Shown in pieces: positions 1-6,502 of a DNA stretch of 10,688 nucleotides. The DNA is from Candidatus Zhuqueibacterota bacterium (GTDB taxonomy: Bacteria > Zhuqueibacterota > Zhuqueibacteria > Oceanimicrobiales > Oceanimicrobiaceae), in NCBI GenBank assembly GCA_011775825.1, contig JAABYK010000483.1, forward strand, positions 4,498 to 15,185, given 5' to 3'. The notes under the pieces are model-generated. The model ran no database searches. It was not told the origin of the DNA and worked only from the letters and a program-made list of their open reading frames with translations. The stretch's first letter is position 1; each line of letters begins with the position of its first letter. A program made the position numbers and the translations under genes.

Positions 1-894
1 TATCGCAAATACATCTTTTTTTCGATTTTGCTGCATGTTCTGCTGTTTTTTCTGATTTGGGGACTTGTGGAGCTTCAGGTCTTTGCCGAAGAATACGAGG
101 ATTCAAAGGTAAATGATTCGCCGCTTGTTTTCGAACTACAGGACATCCAAAGGAATCGTCCCACAGAGGTCGTAGAGACGCCGGAAGATGCCGCAACCGA
201 AGAATTTCAGAAAGAGGCTGAATTGGCTTCGGATAAGAACGCATTGGCTCAGAATTCAGAAACGGACCCGGACGCGGATCTCGGGGAACCTTTTTCACGG
301 GGGGATTTTCAGGTAAGAGAGCTTCCCACAAACCCCATGCCGCAGGGTGAAATGGGCATACCCGCGGAGAATGAGGCCAGTGAGGAAAGAAGGCCGTCCA
401 CACAAGATATGCTGGATGCCAGGTCATCGGAAGCGTATGCGCGGAATGAACAATTCAGTCGCGAATATCTCACGAATGAAAGGACCGCCGAGAAAGTAGG
501 GGTTCCACAAGAAAAACTGTCGAACGTGGATTTTGACAATCAGGCATCACGGGCGCCCCTGACCGGCAGTTTTTCATTTAATACATATGAGTGGGAATTT
601 GCGCCGTACATGTTGAGGTTGAAAAAGAAAGTACAGCGGAACATCTTTCCGCCTCCGGCTTTCGTTCGGATGGGCATAATTAGCGGTCAAACGCTGTTGA
701 GATTTAAGATTTATCCAAATGGAGAGATGAGAGATTTAGAATTGTTGGATTACAACGGACACAAGACGTTGATGGAGACGAGTCTTCGCGCGATCGAGAT
801 TTCGGCTCCGTATGAAGAACTGCCGTCGAATTTCCCAGAGCAATATTTAGAGGTGACGGCAAGATTCAATTATTTTATTCGCAAACGCAGATAG
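1..894 (+). CDS. TonB/TolA-like energy transducer, 5'-truncated by window edge
   Basis: The reading frame is open from base 1 and 297 residues are visible. The first residues (YRKYIFFSILLHVLLFFLIWG) are a basic anchor followed by a single hydrophobic segment at about residues 5-21. An in-frame TTG at 28 falls inside this segment, so the true start is almost certainly left of the window. Next comes a long polar linker, about residues 28-190, rich in Glu/Asp. The last ~100 residues look like a TonB C-terminal domain (KKKVQRNIFPPP, then a beta-rich stretch with FKIYPNGEMRDLELLD). Such proteins span the periplasm and pass proton-motive energy from an ExbB/ExbD motor to the outer membrane. exbB- and exbD-like genes follow at once, which supports the assignment. 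The linker is acidic rather than Pro/Lys-rich, so I cannot tell a TonB (transport) from a TolA-like (envelope integrity) role, and I give no symbol. Confidence 0.85.
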   Translation, partial: YRKYIFFSILLHVLLFFLIWGLVELQVFAEEYEDSKVNDSPLVFELQDIQRNRPTEVVETPEDAATEEFQKEAELASDKNALAQNSETDPDADLGEPFSRGDFQVRELPTNPMPQGEMGIPAENEASEERRPSTQDMLDARSSEAYARNEQFSREYLTNERTAEKVGVPQEKLSNVDFDNQASRAPLTGSFSFNTYEWEFAPYMLRLKKKVQRNIFPPPAFVRMGIISGQTLLRFKIYPNGEMRDLELLDYNGHKTLMETSLRAIEISAPYEELPSNFPEQYLEVTARFNYFIRKRR

Positions 895-920
895 TGTGTA
901 AATAAACGGAAAGGAAAAAA

Positions 921-1577
921 ATGGTAGAAGTGTGGCAATTCCTGGTTAAAGGCGGGATCATCATGATCCCGTTGGCGCTGTGTTCGATCCTGGCGCTTGC
1001 GGTTGTCATTGAAAAAGCATTTTCGTTGCGCCGAAAGAAAGTGATCGTTCCTGAAATTGTAAATGTATTGGACAATATCAAAGGCCCGGACGATGTGGGT
1101 CTGGCCATGTCCATTTGTGAGAAACATGAGGGTCCTTTCGCTAATGTCATTCGGACCGGGTTAGAATATCGAAATCAACCCAAGGACGAAATCAAAGAGG
1201 CTTTGACCGATCAGGGGCGACAGGAGGTGCGAAATCTGGAGCGTGGGTTGGTGATATTAGAGACCGTCGCCGGAATTGCGCCGTTGTTAGGACTGTTGGG
1301 TACGGTCATCGGAATTTTGAAAGTGTTTAATGTCATCTCCAAGTTAGGCGTCGGACAAGCGGCGGCTCTGTCAGGAGGTATTTCGGAGGCACTGATCACC
1401 ACGATTGTCGGACTCTCCATCGGCATTCCGGCAGTGGTTGTTTACAATTTCTTCACGGACAAAGCGGAAGACCTCGTGTTGGAGATCGAAAAACATTCTT
1501 CAACTCTCTTAAAAAAGGTCACGTCGTTTCAATTTTCAGATAGGGATAGGGTGGCAGTCGATGCAGTTTCAAGCTAA
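921..1577 (+). CDS. exbB: ExbB/TolQ/MotA-family proton channel subunit
   Basis: This is a 218-residue inner-membrane protein. It has the family's three-helix layout: TM1 at about residues 12-31, a cytoplasmic loop at about 35-110, TM2 at about 113-137 (ETVAGIAPLLGLLGTVIGIL) and TM3 at about 153-178 (GISEALITTIVGLSIGIPAV). The two C-terminal helices carry the conserved G/T/A-rich pattern of ExbB/TolQ. With the ExbD-like product it forms the proton-driven motor that energises the TonB/TolA-like protein encoded just upstream. The start ATG follows a purine-rich GGAAAGG-type ribosome site, 26 bp after the upstream stop. The 3' end overlaps the exbD-like start by 17 bp, so the three genes are probably one operon with coupled translation. 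Length is typical for the ExbB/TolQ range. ExbB versus TolQ cannot be settled from the sequence alone; the symbol marks the family. Confidence 0.9.
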   Translation: MVEVWQFLVKGGIIMIPLALCSILALAVVIEKAFSLRRKKVIVPEIVNVLDNIKGPDDVGLAMSICEKHEGPFANVIRTGLEYRNQPKDEIKEALTDQGRQEVRNLERGLVILETVAGIAPLLGLLGTVIGILKVFNVISKLGVGQAAALSGGISEALITTIVGLSIGIPAVVVYNFFTDKAEDLVLEIEKHSSTLLKKVTSFQFSDRDRVAVDAVSS

Positions 1578-1971
1578 ACAAAAAAGAAGAAAAGTCTTCA
1601 TCAACATCACATCACTCATTGATGTGCTGTTTCTTTTGCTCATCTTCTTCATGATCTCCTCAACATTTCTTGAGCAGCCGGGTATAAAGCTGGAGTTGCC
1701 AAAGGCTGAGAGCGCCGTCGTGACCGAGCAGAAAGAATATGTTCTGTTTATAAACAAAGAAGGCAAGCTGTATTTGAATCAAGATGAGGTGCTTACCGAA
1801 AATCTCGAAGAAAGGCTGACGGAAGCTCTACCAAATATGAAAGATGGCGCTTTGATTTTGAAGGCGGATCAAGACGCCACTCATGGCATTGTGGTCCGAG
1901 TCATGGACATTGCCAAAGAGACCGGCGTAAAGAAGTTGATCATCGGAACGAAATTGGACGACAAGGAGTAA
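1561..1971 (+). CDS. exbD: ExbD/TolR-family biopolymer transport subunit
   Basis: This is a 136-residue protein with a short basic cytoplasmic N-terminus (KQKRRK), one transmembrane helix at about residues 19-37 and a periplasmic C-terminal domain. The helix begins SLIDVLFLLLIFFMISSTF and carries Asp21, which matches the single membrane aspartate of ExbD/TolR that relays protons. The periplasmic part contains LELPKAES and a domain ending LIIGTKLDDKE, as in this family. The ATG overlaps the end of the exbB-like gene by 17 bp and is preceded by the purine-rich AGGGATAGGG, so translational coupling is likely. Partner: the ExbB-like channel and the TonB/TolA-like protein of the same operon. No obvious intrinsic terminator follows; only small GC-rich hairpins occur at about 2013-2043 without a T tract. 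Confidence 0.9.
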   Translation: MQFQAKQKRRKVFINITSLIDVLFLLLIFFMISSTFLEQPGIKLELPKAESAVVTEQKEYVLFINKEGKLYLNQDEVLTENLEERLTEALPNMKDGALILKADQDATHGIVVRVMDIAKETGVKKLIIGTKLDDKE

Positions 1972-2181
1972 GTCCTGCCCAGGTTGTGTGTAAAACTTGG
2001 TTGTTGGGACGTTCGTCCTAAGCGGGACCCGCGCTTTGCGGGAGCACAATCTCCTCAAGCCGTAACGCTTCATATCGCAAGAAATCAATCGGACATTTGT
2101 CCCCGCCACTCAGTTTATGAAGCGGTTCTTGCCCCTGGTCTTGACTTTCGTTGGGATGAATATCCAAAAAACCATTTTCCC

Positions 2182-2313
2182 AGGCTGTCCAAAAAGTCCA
2201 TAATCTTCAACCTGAGCGGGATCGAAGGGTGACCTAAGCTCGGAAAAAAATATTCATGCTTCGGCTCCGCTCAGCATGAAGGGACTGCTCGCCTCTGACT
2301 TTTTGGACAGCCT
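2182..2313. repeat. 132-bp MITE-like element with perfect 17-bp terminal inverted repeats
   Basis: AGGCTGTCCAAAAAGTC at 2182-2198 is repeated exactly in inverted orientation at 2297-2313. Inside are two opposed copies of a shorter motif. CTGAGCGGGATCGAAG lies at 2212-2227 on the + strand, and CTGAGCGGAGCCGAAG lies on the - strand at 2259-2274 (13 of 16 identical). The second copy sits in a hairpin with 8-bp arms TTCATGCT (2253-2260) and AGCATGAA (2273-2280). There is no coding capacity and I saw no clear target-site duplication. The layout fits a miniature, non-autonomous mobile element or an intergenic palindromic repeat. The internal motif resembles CTGAGCGGAGTCGAAG-type palindromes I recall from several bacterial groups. 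It could also act as a terminator hairpin for the exbD operon. Confidence 0.65.
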
Positions 2314-2467
2314 CGATCTTGAGTGAGAAGCGTGGCAAAGATTGTTCGCTTCACGTTCAACGCTCTTCGCTTTGGATTCTTAATGAAAAAAATAGATGCG
2401 GGGATAACTAAGGGAAGCGGCCCTTGCACCAGCATAAGGAAAGACTTATATTTTTGCACGTAATTGC

Positions 2468-2496
2468 TTGCATTTTTGGGCTTTTTTTCGTAAACT
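2468..2496 (+). promoter_or_regulatory. Candidate sigma70-type promoter for rpmB
   Basis: TTGCAT at 2468-2473 and TAAACT at 2491-2496 are separated by 17 bp, about 50 bp before the rpmB start. Each hexamer matches the consensus at four of six positions. rpmB is 574 bp from exbD, so a promoter of its own is expected. This is a pattern match only. Confidence 0.4.
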
Positions 2497-2545
2497 CCAA
2501 ATCTTTGAAAACGAACCCAGGAAATTGAGATAGGAGGTAAGATAA

Positions 2546-2761
2546 ATGGCAAAACGATGTGAAATCTGTGGGAAAGGGCCTGTGGTAGGGCACAATGTCA
2601 GTCACGCCCACAATCTGACCAAACGACGCTGGTTGCCAAATTTGAAACGTGTTCGTGCACTCGTCGACGGACAGGTAAAAAGAATTCGGGTTTGCACGAA
2701 GTGCATCAAGTCTGGCAGGGTGACCAAAGCTCCACAGGTGCGAGCTTCGGCAGCAGAATAA
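2546..2761 (+). CDS. rpmB: 50S ribosomal protein L28, zinc-binding (C+) form
   Basis: This 71-residue basic protein has the L28 signature: CEICGKGPVVGHNVSHAHN at the N-terminus, then TKRRWLPNLKRVRALVDGQVKRIRVCTKC. It is a component of the large ribosomal subunit. Cys5, Cys8, Cys50 and Cys53 form two CxxC pairs, so this is the zinc-binding paralogue type. Known biology: bacteria holding both types often swap to the C- form under zinc limitation; only the C+ copy is seen here. The start ATG follows a strong ribosome site (TAGGAGGTAAG) with good spacing. The gene stands alone on the + strand, with its own candidate promoter, and converges on ftsZ. Length and motifs are normal for the family. Confidence 0.97.
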   Translation: MAKRCEICGKGPVVGHNVSHAHNLTKRRWLPNLKRVRALVDGQVKRIRVCTKCIKSGRVTKAPQVRASAAE

Positions 2762-2787
2762 TAATTCCGAACAGCTAGAGCAAATAG

Positions 2788-2830
2788 GGGATAATGGAAC
2801 ACTGTTTAAGATAGACTGTTTCATTATCCC
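2788..2830. terminator. Inverted repeat between convergent rpmB and ftsZ, possible bidirectional terminator
   Basis: GGGATAATGGAAC (2788-2800) and GTTTCATTATCCC (2818-2830) form a 13-bp stem with one G-U pair and a 17-nt loop. It lies 26 bp after the rpmB stop and 34 bp beyond the ftsZ stop on the other strand. Neither side has a long T tract, so intrinsic termination would be weak or factor-assisted. The position between convergent genes is what favours a terminator role. Confidence 0.5.
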
Positions 2831-2864
2831 GATTCTTGACTTCCCTTAGCCTTCCTCATTTTAA

Positions 2865-4031
2865 TTAATCCCCGCGACGTCTCAAGTAGGCAGGCACCTC
2901 ATAATCCTCATCGCCATTGTTATCCCAGTTCTTTTCATCAATTTTTGGACTTGGTTTGGACGTATCTTTCACACGCTTAAATGTAGGGATTTCGCGATCC
3001 GTGTGATCGAAATCGGGAATCTCTAGAATTCGGTGCCGAACGTTGCTCATTGCACTGTACTTTCCGTTGCGGTTGAAGCCCGTGGCAATCACCGTGACAC
3101 GAAGATCCTCGTCTAGATGTGGATCGATGACCGCCCCGAAAATGATGTTCGCTTCAGCGCCTGCAGCTTCCGAGATCACGGAAGTTGCGTCGTTCACTTC
3201 GTGCAGGGTCATGTTCTCACCGCCCGTGACATTCACCAGCACGCCAAGCGCTCCCTGGATGGACACGTCTTCGAGTAGGGGACTGGCAATCGCCTGTTGA
3301 GCCGCTTCAAGCGAACGGCTGTCTCCCGAAGCAATACCGGAGCCCATGAGAGCGTCGCCCATTTCAGACATGACCGTGCGCACATCCGCGAAATCCAAAT
3401 TGATGAGGCCGGGAATGGCAATCAAATCCGAGATGCCTTTGGTGGCGTGCAGCAACACCTCGTCCGCAATTTTGAATGCCGAGTTAATCGGCGTGTCTTT
3501 TGGCACGACCGAGAGGAGCCGCTGATTGGGAATGACAATCAGCGTGTCCACACATTCCTTCAATTCCGCGATTCCGGCTTCGGCGCGTCGCATGCGTTTC
3601 GGGCCTTCGAAGGAGAACGGTTTGGTTACGATGCCGACGGTGAGTGCACCGAGATCTTTGGCAATCTCGGCGACGATGGGCGCAGCGCCGGTTCCGGTGC
3701 CACCACCCATTCCTGCCGTAACGAAAATCATATCCGCATCGGACAGGGCTTCGTAGACGGACTCTTTGTCCTCTTCGATGGCTTTTCGGCCCGTTTCCGG
3801 ATTGGCCCCGGCGCCCAGGCCGTGTGTAAGTGCTCGACCAATTTGAACCCGGCAGGTGGCCTTGCAGATATTTAATGCTTGAAGGTCGGTATTCAGGGCG
3901 ACAAATTCGACGCCATTGAGCTTGCCGTCGATCATGCGGTTGATCGCATTGCCGCCTGCTCCTCCGACGCCAACAACTTTCATTTTGGCGGTTGAGGTGT
4001 TGTTCTCATCAAATGCAAATCGTAAATTCAT
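2865..4031 (-). CDS. ftsZ: Cell division GTPase FtsZ
   Basis: This 388-residue tubulin homologue polymerises at midcell into the Z ring that organises septal wall synthesis. The GTP-binding half starts with VVGVGGAGGNAINRM (about residues 19-33). The tubulin signature GGGTGTG is at 109-115, and the T7 loop with catalytic acidic residues follows as NLDFADVRTVMSEMGDALMG (about 211-230). A short variable linker (about 340-375) leads to a C-terminal peptide EVPAYLRRRGD, the usual docking site for FtsA and other partners. All key parts are present and length is normal. The ATG is preceded by AGGAG at 6-bp spacing. It lies 32 bp downstream of ftsA on the same strand and is the last gene of the dcw cluster here. 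Transcription ends against the convergent rpmB. Confidence 0.98.
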   Translation of the reverse strand: MNLRFAFDENNTSTAKMKVVGVGGAGGNAINRMIDGKLNGVEFVALNTDLQALNICKATCRVQIGRALTHGLGAGANPETGRKAIEEDKESVYEALSDADMIFVTAGMGGGTGTGAAPIVAEIAKDLGALTVGIVTKPFSFEGPKRMRRAEAGIAELKECVDTLIVIPNQRLLSVVPKDTPINSAFKIADEVLLHATKGISDLIAIPGLINLDFADVRTVMSEMGDALMGSGIASGDSRSLEAAQQAIASPLLEDVSIQGALGVLVNVTGGENMTLHEVNDATSVISEAAGAEANIIFGAVIDPHLDEDLRVTVIATGFNRNGKYSAMSNVRHRILEIPDFDHTDREIPTFKRVKDTSKPSPKIDEKNWDNNGDEDYEVPAYLRRRGD

Positions 4032-4063
4032 AGCGCACTCCTAATTTTTTTCGATAATTCGAT

Positions 4064-5311
4064 TTAATGTCCGTAACGATGGACGCCGCTGAACCAGCGT
4101 CGCATCCGGTTTACCACCCAATAAAACATGCCATGTTCGTCATGACCCAGGAAATCGTTTGCGTCAAACTTATGATGGATGCCGTAGTGAATCAAGCCGA
4201 CTCCGGTGGCGTGGATGGGACTTCGAACCAGATCCCTGAGTCCGTTAAATCGTTCCGGGATGCCTAATTTGACAGGCATATCGAAGATTTCTTCCGCCAG
4301 TTCGACGGTGCCGTTAAGCATGGAACCACCCCCGGTCAAGACCAATCCAGAGGTCATGAGGTGAACGTAATTGGACTTTTTGACCTCACGATAGGCGAGA
4401 CTCAAAATTTCTTCCATGCGTGGTTGAATGATGTCGATCAGATATGCTTTGGATATTCTCCGCGGAGAACGTCCGCCCACGTCCGGCACTTCGATGGTTT
4501 CATTTCTGTCTTCGTCACGGTGGATGGCGTGGCCGTGGTTGATTTTGATTTGTTCCGCCTGATCCACGGGCGTGCGCAGACCAATGGCGATGTCGTTGGT
4601 CACGTTCTTGCCACCGAGTCCGACCACAGCCGTGTGGCGCACGCACCCTTCAAAGAACATGGCGATATCGATGGTACCGCCGCCGAGGTCCATGACGATG
4701 ACCCCCAGCTCCTTTTCATCGTTTCCCAGCACGGCATAGCTTGAGGCCAGCGGTTCCAGCACCAGATCCAGTACCCGCATGTCAGCGCGGCCGATGCTGC
4801 GGTAAATGTTCTGCGCCGAGGTGATGGCGCCCGTGACGATATGAACTTCCGCTTCCAGGCGTACTCCCGACATCCCCACCGGATCCTTGATGCCGTGTTG
4901 GTCGTCAACGGTAAACTCTTGTGGCAAAATGTGCAGAATCTCCCGGTCAATGGGAAGCGCGACTGCCTTGGCCGCATCGATGACGCGTCGTACGTCCGCT
5001 TGCGTGATCTCGTTGTTCGGCCCTGCAACCGCAACCACACCGCGGCCGTTTATGCTGCGGATGTGATCGCCCGCAATTCCTGCAAAAACCTCATTGACCT
5101 GCACTCCCGCCATTTGTTCCGCTTCCTCCAACGCCGTTTCTATCGAACGCACGGTTTTGTCGAGATTGACCACAACCCCCCGTCTCAACCCGTCTGAAGG
5201 GCTGGTACCGACGCCCACAATTGTGGGCTCCATGTGGCTGCCGTCTACTTCGGCAATGATAGCCCCAATCTTGGTCGTACCAATATCAAGGCCGGCAATA
5301 TACTCTGGCAT
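4064..5311 (-). CDS. ftsA: Cell division actin-like protein FtsA
   Basis: This 415-residue actin-fold ATPase tethers FtsZ filaments to the inner membrane and recruits later divisome proteins. The phosphate-1 loop GLDIGTTKIG is at about residues 7-16. The 1C/SHS2 region follows (about 85-165), phosphate-2 is at VMDLGGGTIDIAMF (about 206-219) and the adenosine motif is at VLTGGGSMLNG (about 324-334). The end, MFYWVVNRMRRWFSGVHRY (about 395-413), is an amphipathic helix of the membrane-targeting type. The start is fixed by a strong AAGGAGGAG ribosome site. It precedes ftsZ, the usual partner order. A 123-bp spacer separates it from ftsQ, more than elsewhere in the cluster. No motif is missing. 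Confidence 0.97.
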   Translation of the reverse strand: MPEYIAGLDIGTTKIGAIIAEVDGSHMEPTIVGVGTSPSDGLRRGVVVNLDKTVRSIETALEEAEQMAGVQVNEVFAGIAGDHIRSINGRGVVAVAGPNNEITQADVRRVIDAAKAVALPIDREILHILPQEFTVDDQHGIKDPVGMSGVRLEAEVHIVTGAITSAQNIYRSIGRADMRVLDLVLEPLASSYAVLGNDEKELGVIVMDLGGGTIDIAMFFEGCVRHTAVVGLGGKNVTNDIAIGLRTPVDQAEQIKINHGHAIHRDEDRNETIEVPDVGGRSPRRISKAYLIDIIQPRMEEILSLAYREVKKSNYVHLMTSGLVLTGGGSMLNGTVELAEEIFDMPVKLGIPERFNGLRDLVRSPIHATGVGLIHYGIHHKFDANDFLGHDEHGMFYWVVNRMRRWFSGVHRYGH

Positions 5312-5363
5312 GATGTCGTGCTCCTCCTTTGGACCTTAGTTGGTACATATTTGCTAGTTTGGA

Positions 5364-5428
5364 CTGAACGAAAACGAAAGATTGTAACTCGGTAGCGAAA
5401 CGACTGCAGACAGATTGTCTTCGTTCAG
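5364..5428. repeat. 9-bp inverted repeat in the ftsQ-ftsA spacer
   Basis: CTGAACGAA (5364-5372) is matched by its exact inverse TTCGTTCAG (5420-5428), with a 47-nt loop. It lies in the leader ahead of ftsA on the - strand. It could be a structured leader, a protein-binding site or chance. There is no T tract, and the loop is long for a terminator. Confidence 0.3.
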
Positions 5429-5434
5429 ACACGT

Positions 5435-6208
5435 TTAATTAAGTTCTTTCACCACGACTTGATCCTCAAACCTCAAGTCGAGGTATTCAATATTTGCCAG
5501 GCCGTTTTCGCTGTCGAGGATTTCATACACTTTCATGAGATTTGTCCCTTTTTGACTTATGCCGCCTTCTCCCATGAACACCGGAATCGCGCCCTCTGTT
5601 AAAAAGAAGTAGATCCCGATATTCTCAGAATAGGAGATTTCCGATATTTCGCTATACAATGCAAAGCTCTGACTTCGCACGGTTCTCAGAAAGTTGACGA
5701 CTTTGTGGTAAGCGTCCGTTGTGTCTTTCGGCAACGGCAAATTCGTGATAATCGGATAATCGTGAAACAATTGATGTTCGAGTTCCGGAAAGAGGTTTCC
5801 GAACTCATCGATCGCGACGAGCTTTGTATTGAGCCAAAGGGCCAGCGGTTCTTTTTCGAGAACTTGGATCTTGATAGTGGATGGTAGACTCATGCTGACC
5901 TTCGCGTCTCTGACCAGGTCATGGTTCTTAATTCTATCTTCAATGTCGCCGAAATTGAATTCATAGACGTTCTTTGTGGAATCCAGGTTCGCCAGCTCGA
6001 GAACTTCTTTTTTCTTCATGAAATGCAACCCTTCGACGTGCACATTCTTCAATCTCAGTACCTCATTCGCAATCAGCCAATTCACCAGAAGCAGAATCGC
6101 CAGAATCGCCGATGTGCCGATGAACAGGACCCAGCCTATTTGCCATGCTGAGAAAAATTTCGCGCTACCTTTCCTGGTGTCTGTGCTGTATCTTGAATAA
6201 GTTAACAT
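5435..6208 (-). CDS. ftsQ: Cell division protein FtsQ/DivIB
   Basis: This 257-residue bitopic protein has a short basic cytoplasmic N-terminus (residues 1-22), one transmembrane helix at about 23-45 (GWVLFIGTSAILAILLLVNWLI) and a periplasmic domain. The POTRA module runs at about 51-120: LRLKNVHVEGLHFMKKKEVLELANL, then LVRDAKVSMSLPSTIKIQVLEKEPLALW, a typical FtsQ signature. The FtsQ beta domain follows. FtsQ joins FtsB/FtsL and links the cytoplasmic ring to septal synthases. Its place directly before ftsA-ftsZ is the standard one. The ATG at 6206-6208 has only a weak upstream AAAGAG, so expression may be low, as is usual for FtsQ. Upstream is a 294-bp gap where murC/murB would often lie. Identification rests on POTRA pattern plus position; FtsQ sequences diverge widely. 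Confidence 0.92.
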   Translation of the reverse strand: MLTYSRYSTDTRKGSAKFFSAWQIGWVLFIGTSAILAILLLVNWLIANEVLRLKNVHVEGLHFMKKKEVLELANLDSTKNVYEFNFGDIEDRIKNHDLVRDAKVSMSLPSTIKIQVLEKEPLALWLNTKLVAIDEFGNLFPELEHQLFHDYPIITNLPLPKDTTDAYHKVVNFLRTVRSQSFALYSEISEISYSENIGIYFFLTEGAIPVFMGEGGISQKGTNLMKVYEILDSENGLANIEYLDLRFEDQVVVKELN

Positions 6209-6502
6209 ACGGTTGCTCTTTGAATTTTTGAAATCCGGGGCTACCGAAACAATTGCATCAAATTGCTAACCCCGCATTATTCATGAGATCGTTGCTCAAG
6301 CGCGAATTTGTTTGAATGTCATGCCCGAGAAGGCGGGCATCCAATACATTCCTGACCAACTGCTTTTAATAGATTCCCGCTTTCGCGACTCGGAAATGGC
6401 AACTTTCAGCCTTTTGGTGAATAATTCAGACTAAATTATTAAATGCTTATATTTGTTATATTGCCGAGAATCTGTATTTAATAATTGAATAATTTTTATC
6501 TA
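6209..6502. other. 294-bp spacer between murG and ftsQ, no gene
   Basis: In many dcw clusters murC and murB lie between murG and ftsQ. Here I see no open frame of useful length and no Mur ligase motif on the - strand. The spacer holds a palindromic repeat pair (6321-6398) and an AT-rich part at about 6415-6500. An AT-only inverted repeat AATAATT/AATTATT (6420-6426/6434-6440, 7-nt loop) could aid termination after murG. A promoter for ftsQ is plausible here, but I found no convincing -35/-10 pair. Confidence 0.6.
6321..6398. repeat. Palindromic (REP-like) repeat pair in murG-ftsQ spacer
   Basis: ATGCCCG (6321-6327) and CGGGCAT (6334-6340) form a perfect 7-bp hairpin with loop AGAAGG. About 32 bp further on, ATTCCCGCTTTCGCG (6373-6387) followed by ACTCGGAAAT (6388-6397) looks like a decayed second hairpin. 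Together they recall the TCATTCCCGCGAAAGCGGGAAT family of intergenic palindromes that I remember from many bacterial genomes. No coding capacity. Family membership is from memory and unverified. Confidence 0.5.

Larger units (their letters stand above)
1972..2545. other. 574-bp spacer between exbD and rpmB without a credible gene
   Basis: No convincing coding sequence was seen on either strand. An 82-codon open frame at 1984-2232 (+) begins with TTG, has no clear ribosome site and runs into the repeat element, so I do not call it. The spacer holds small hairpins (GGAC/GTCC near 2017-2028, CCCGC/GCGGG near 2029-2043), the 132-bp inverted-repeat element at 2182-2313, and a candidate rpmB promoter at 2468-2496. 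No tRNA cloverleaf or recognisable riboswitch was seen. Confidence 0.6.

Noticed and set aside
2013..2043. Small GC-rich hairpins after exbD as an intrinsic terminator
   Set aside because: Stems are only 4-5 bp and no T tract follows, so termination is not supported.
1984..2232. 82-codon open frame on + strand after exbD
   Set aside because: TTG start, no ribosome site, no recognisable domain, and its end runs through the inverted-repeat element. Most likely a chance frame.
2408..2824. 138-codon open frame on - strand across rpmB
   Set aside because: It is antisense to the clear rpmB gene, includes its promoter region and shows no domain pattern.
3297..3875. 192-codon open frame on + strand
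   Set aside because: Lies wholly antisense within ftsZ, whose - strand product has all FtsZ motifs. It is a shadow frame.
6209..6502. Possible murC or murB remnant
   Set aside because: I looked for Mur ligase or MurB motifs on the - strand and saw none; the region is repeat plus AT-rich sequence, so I do not call a pseudogene.
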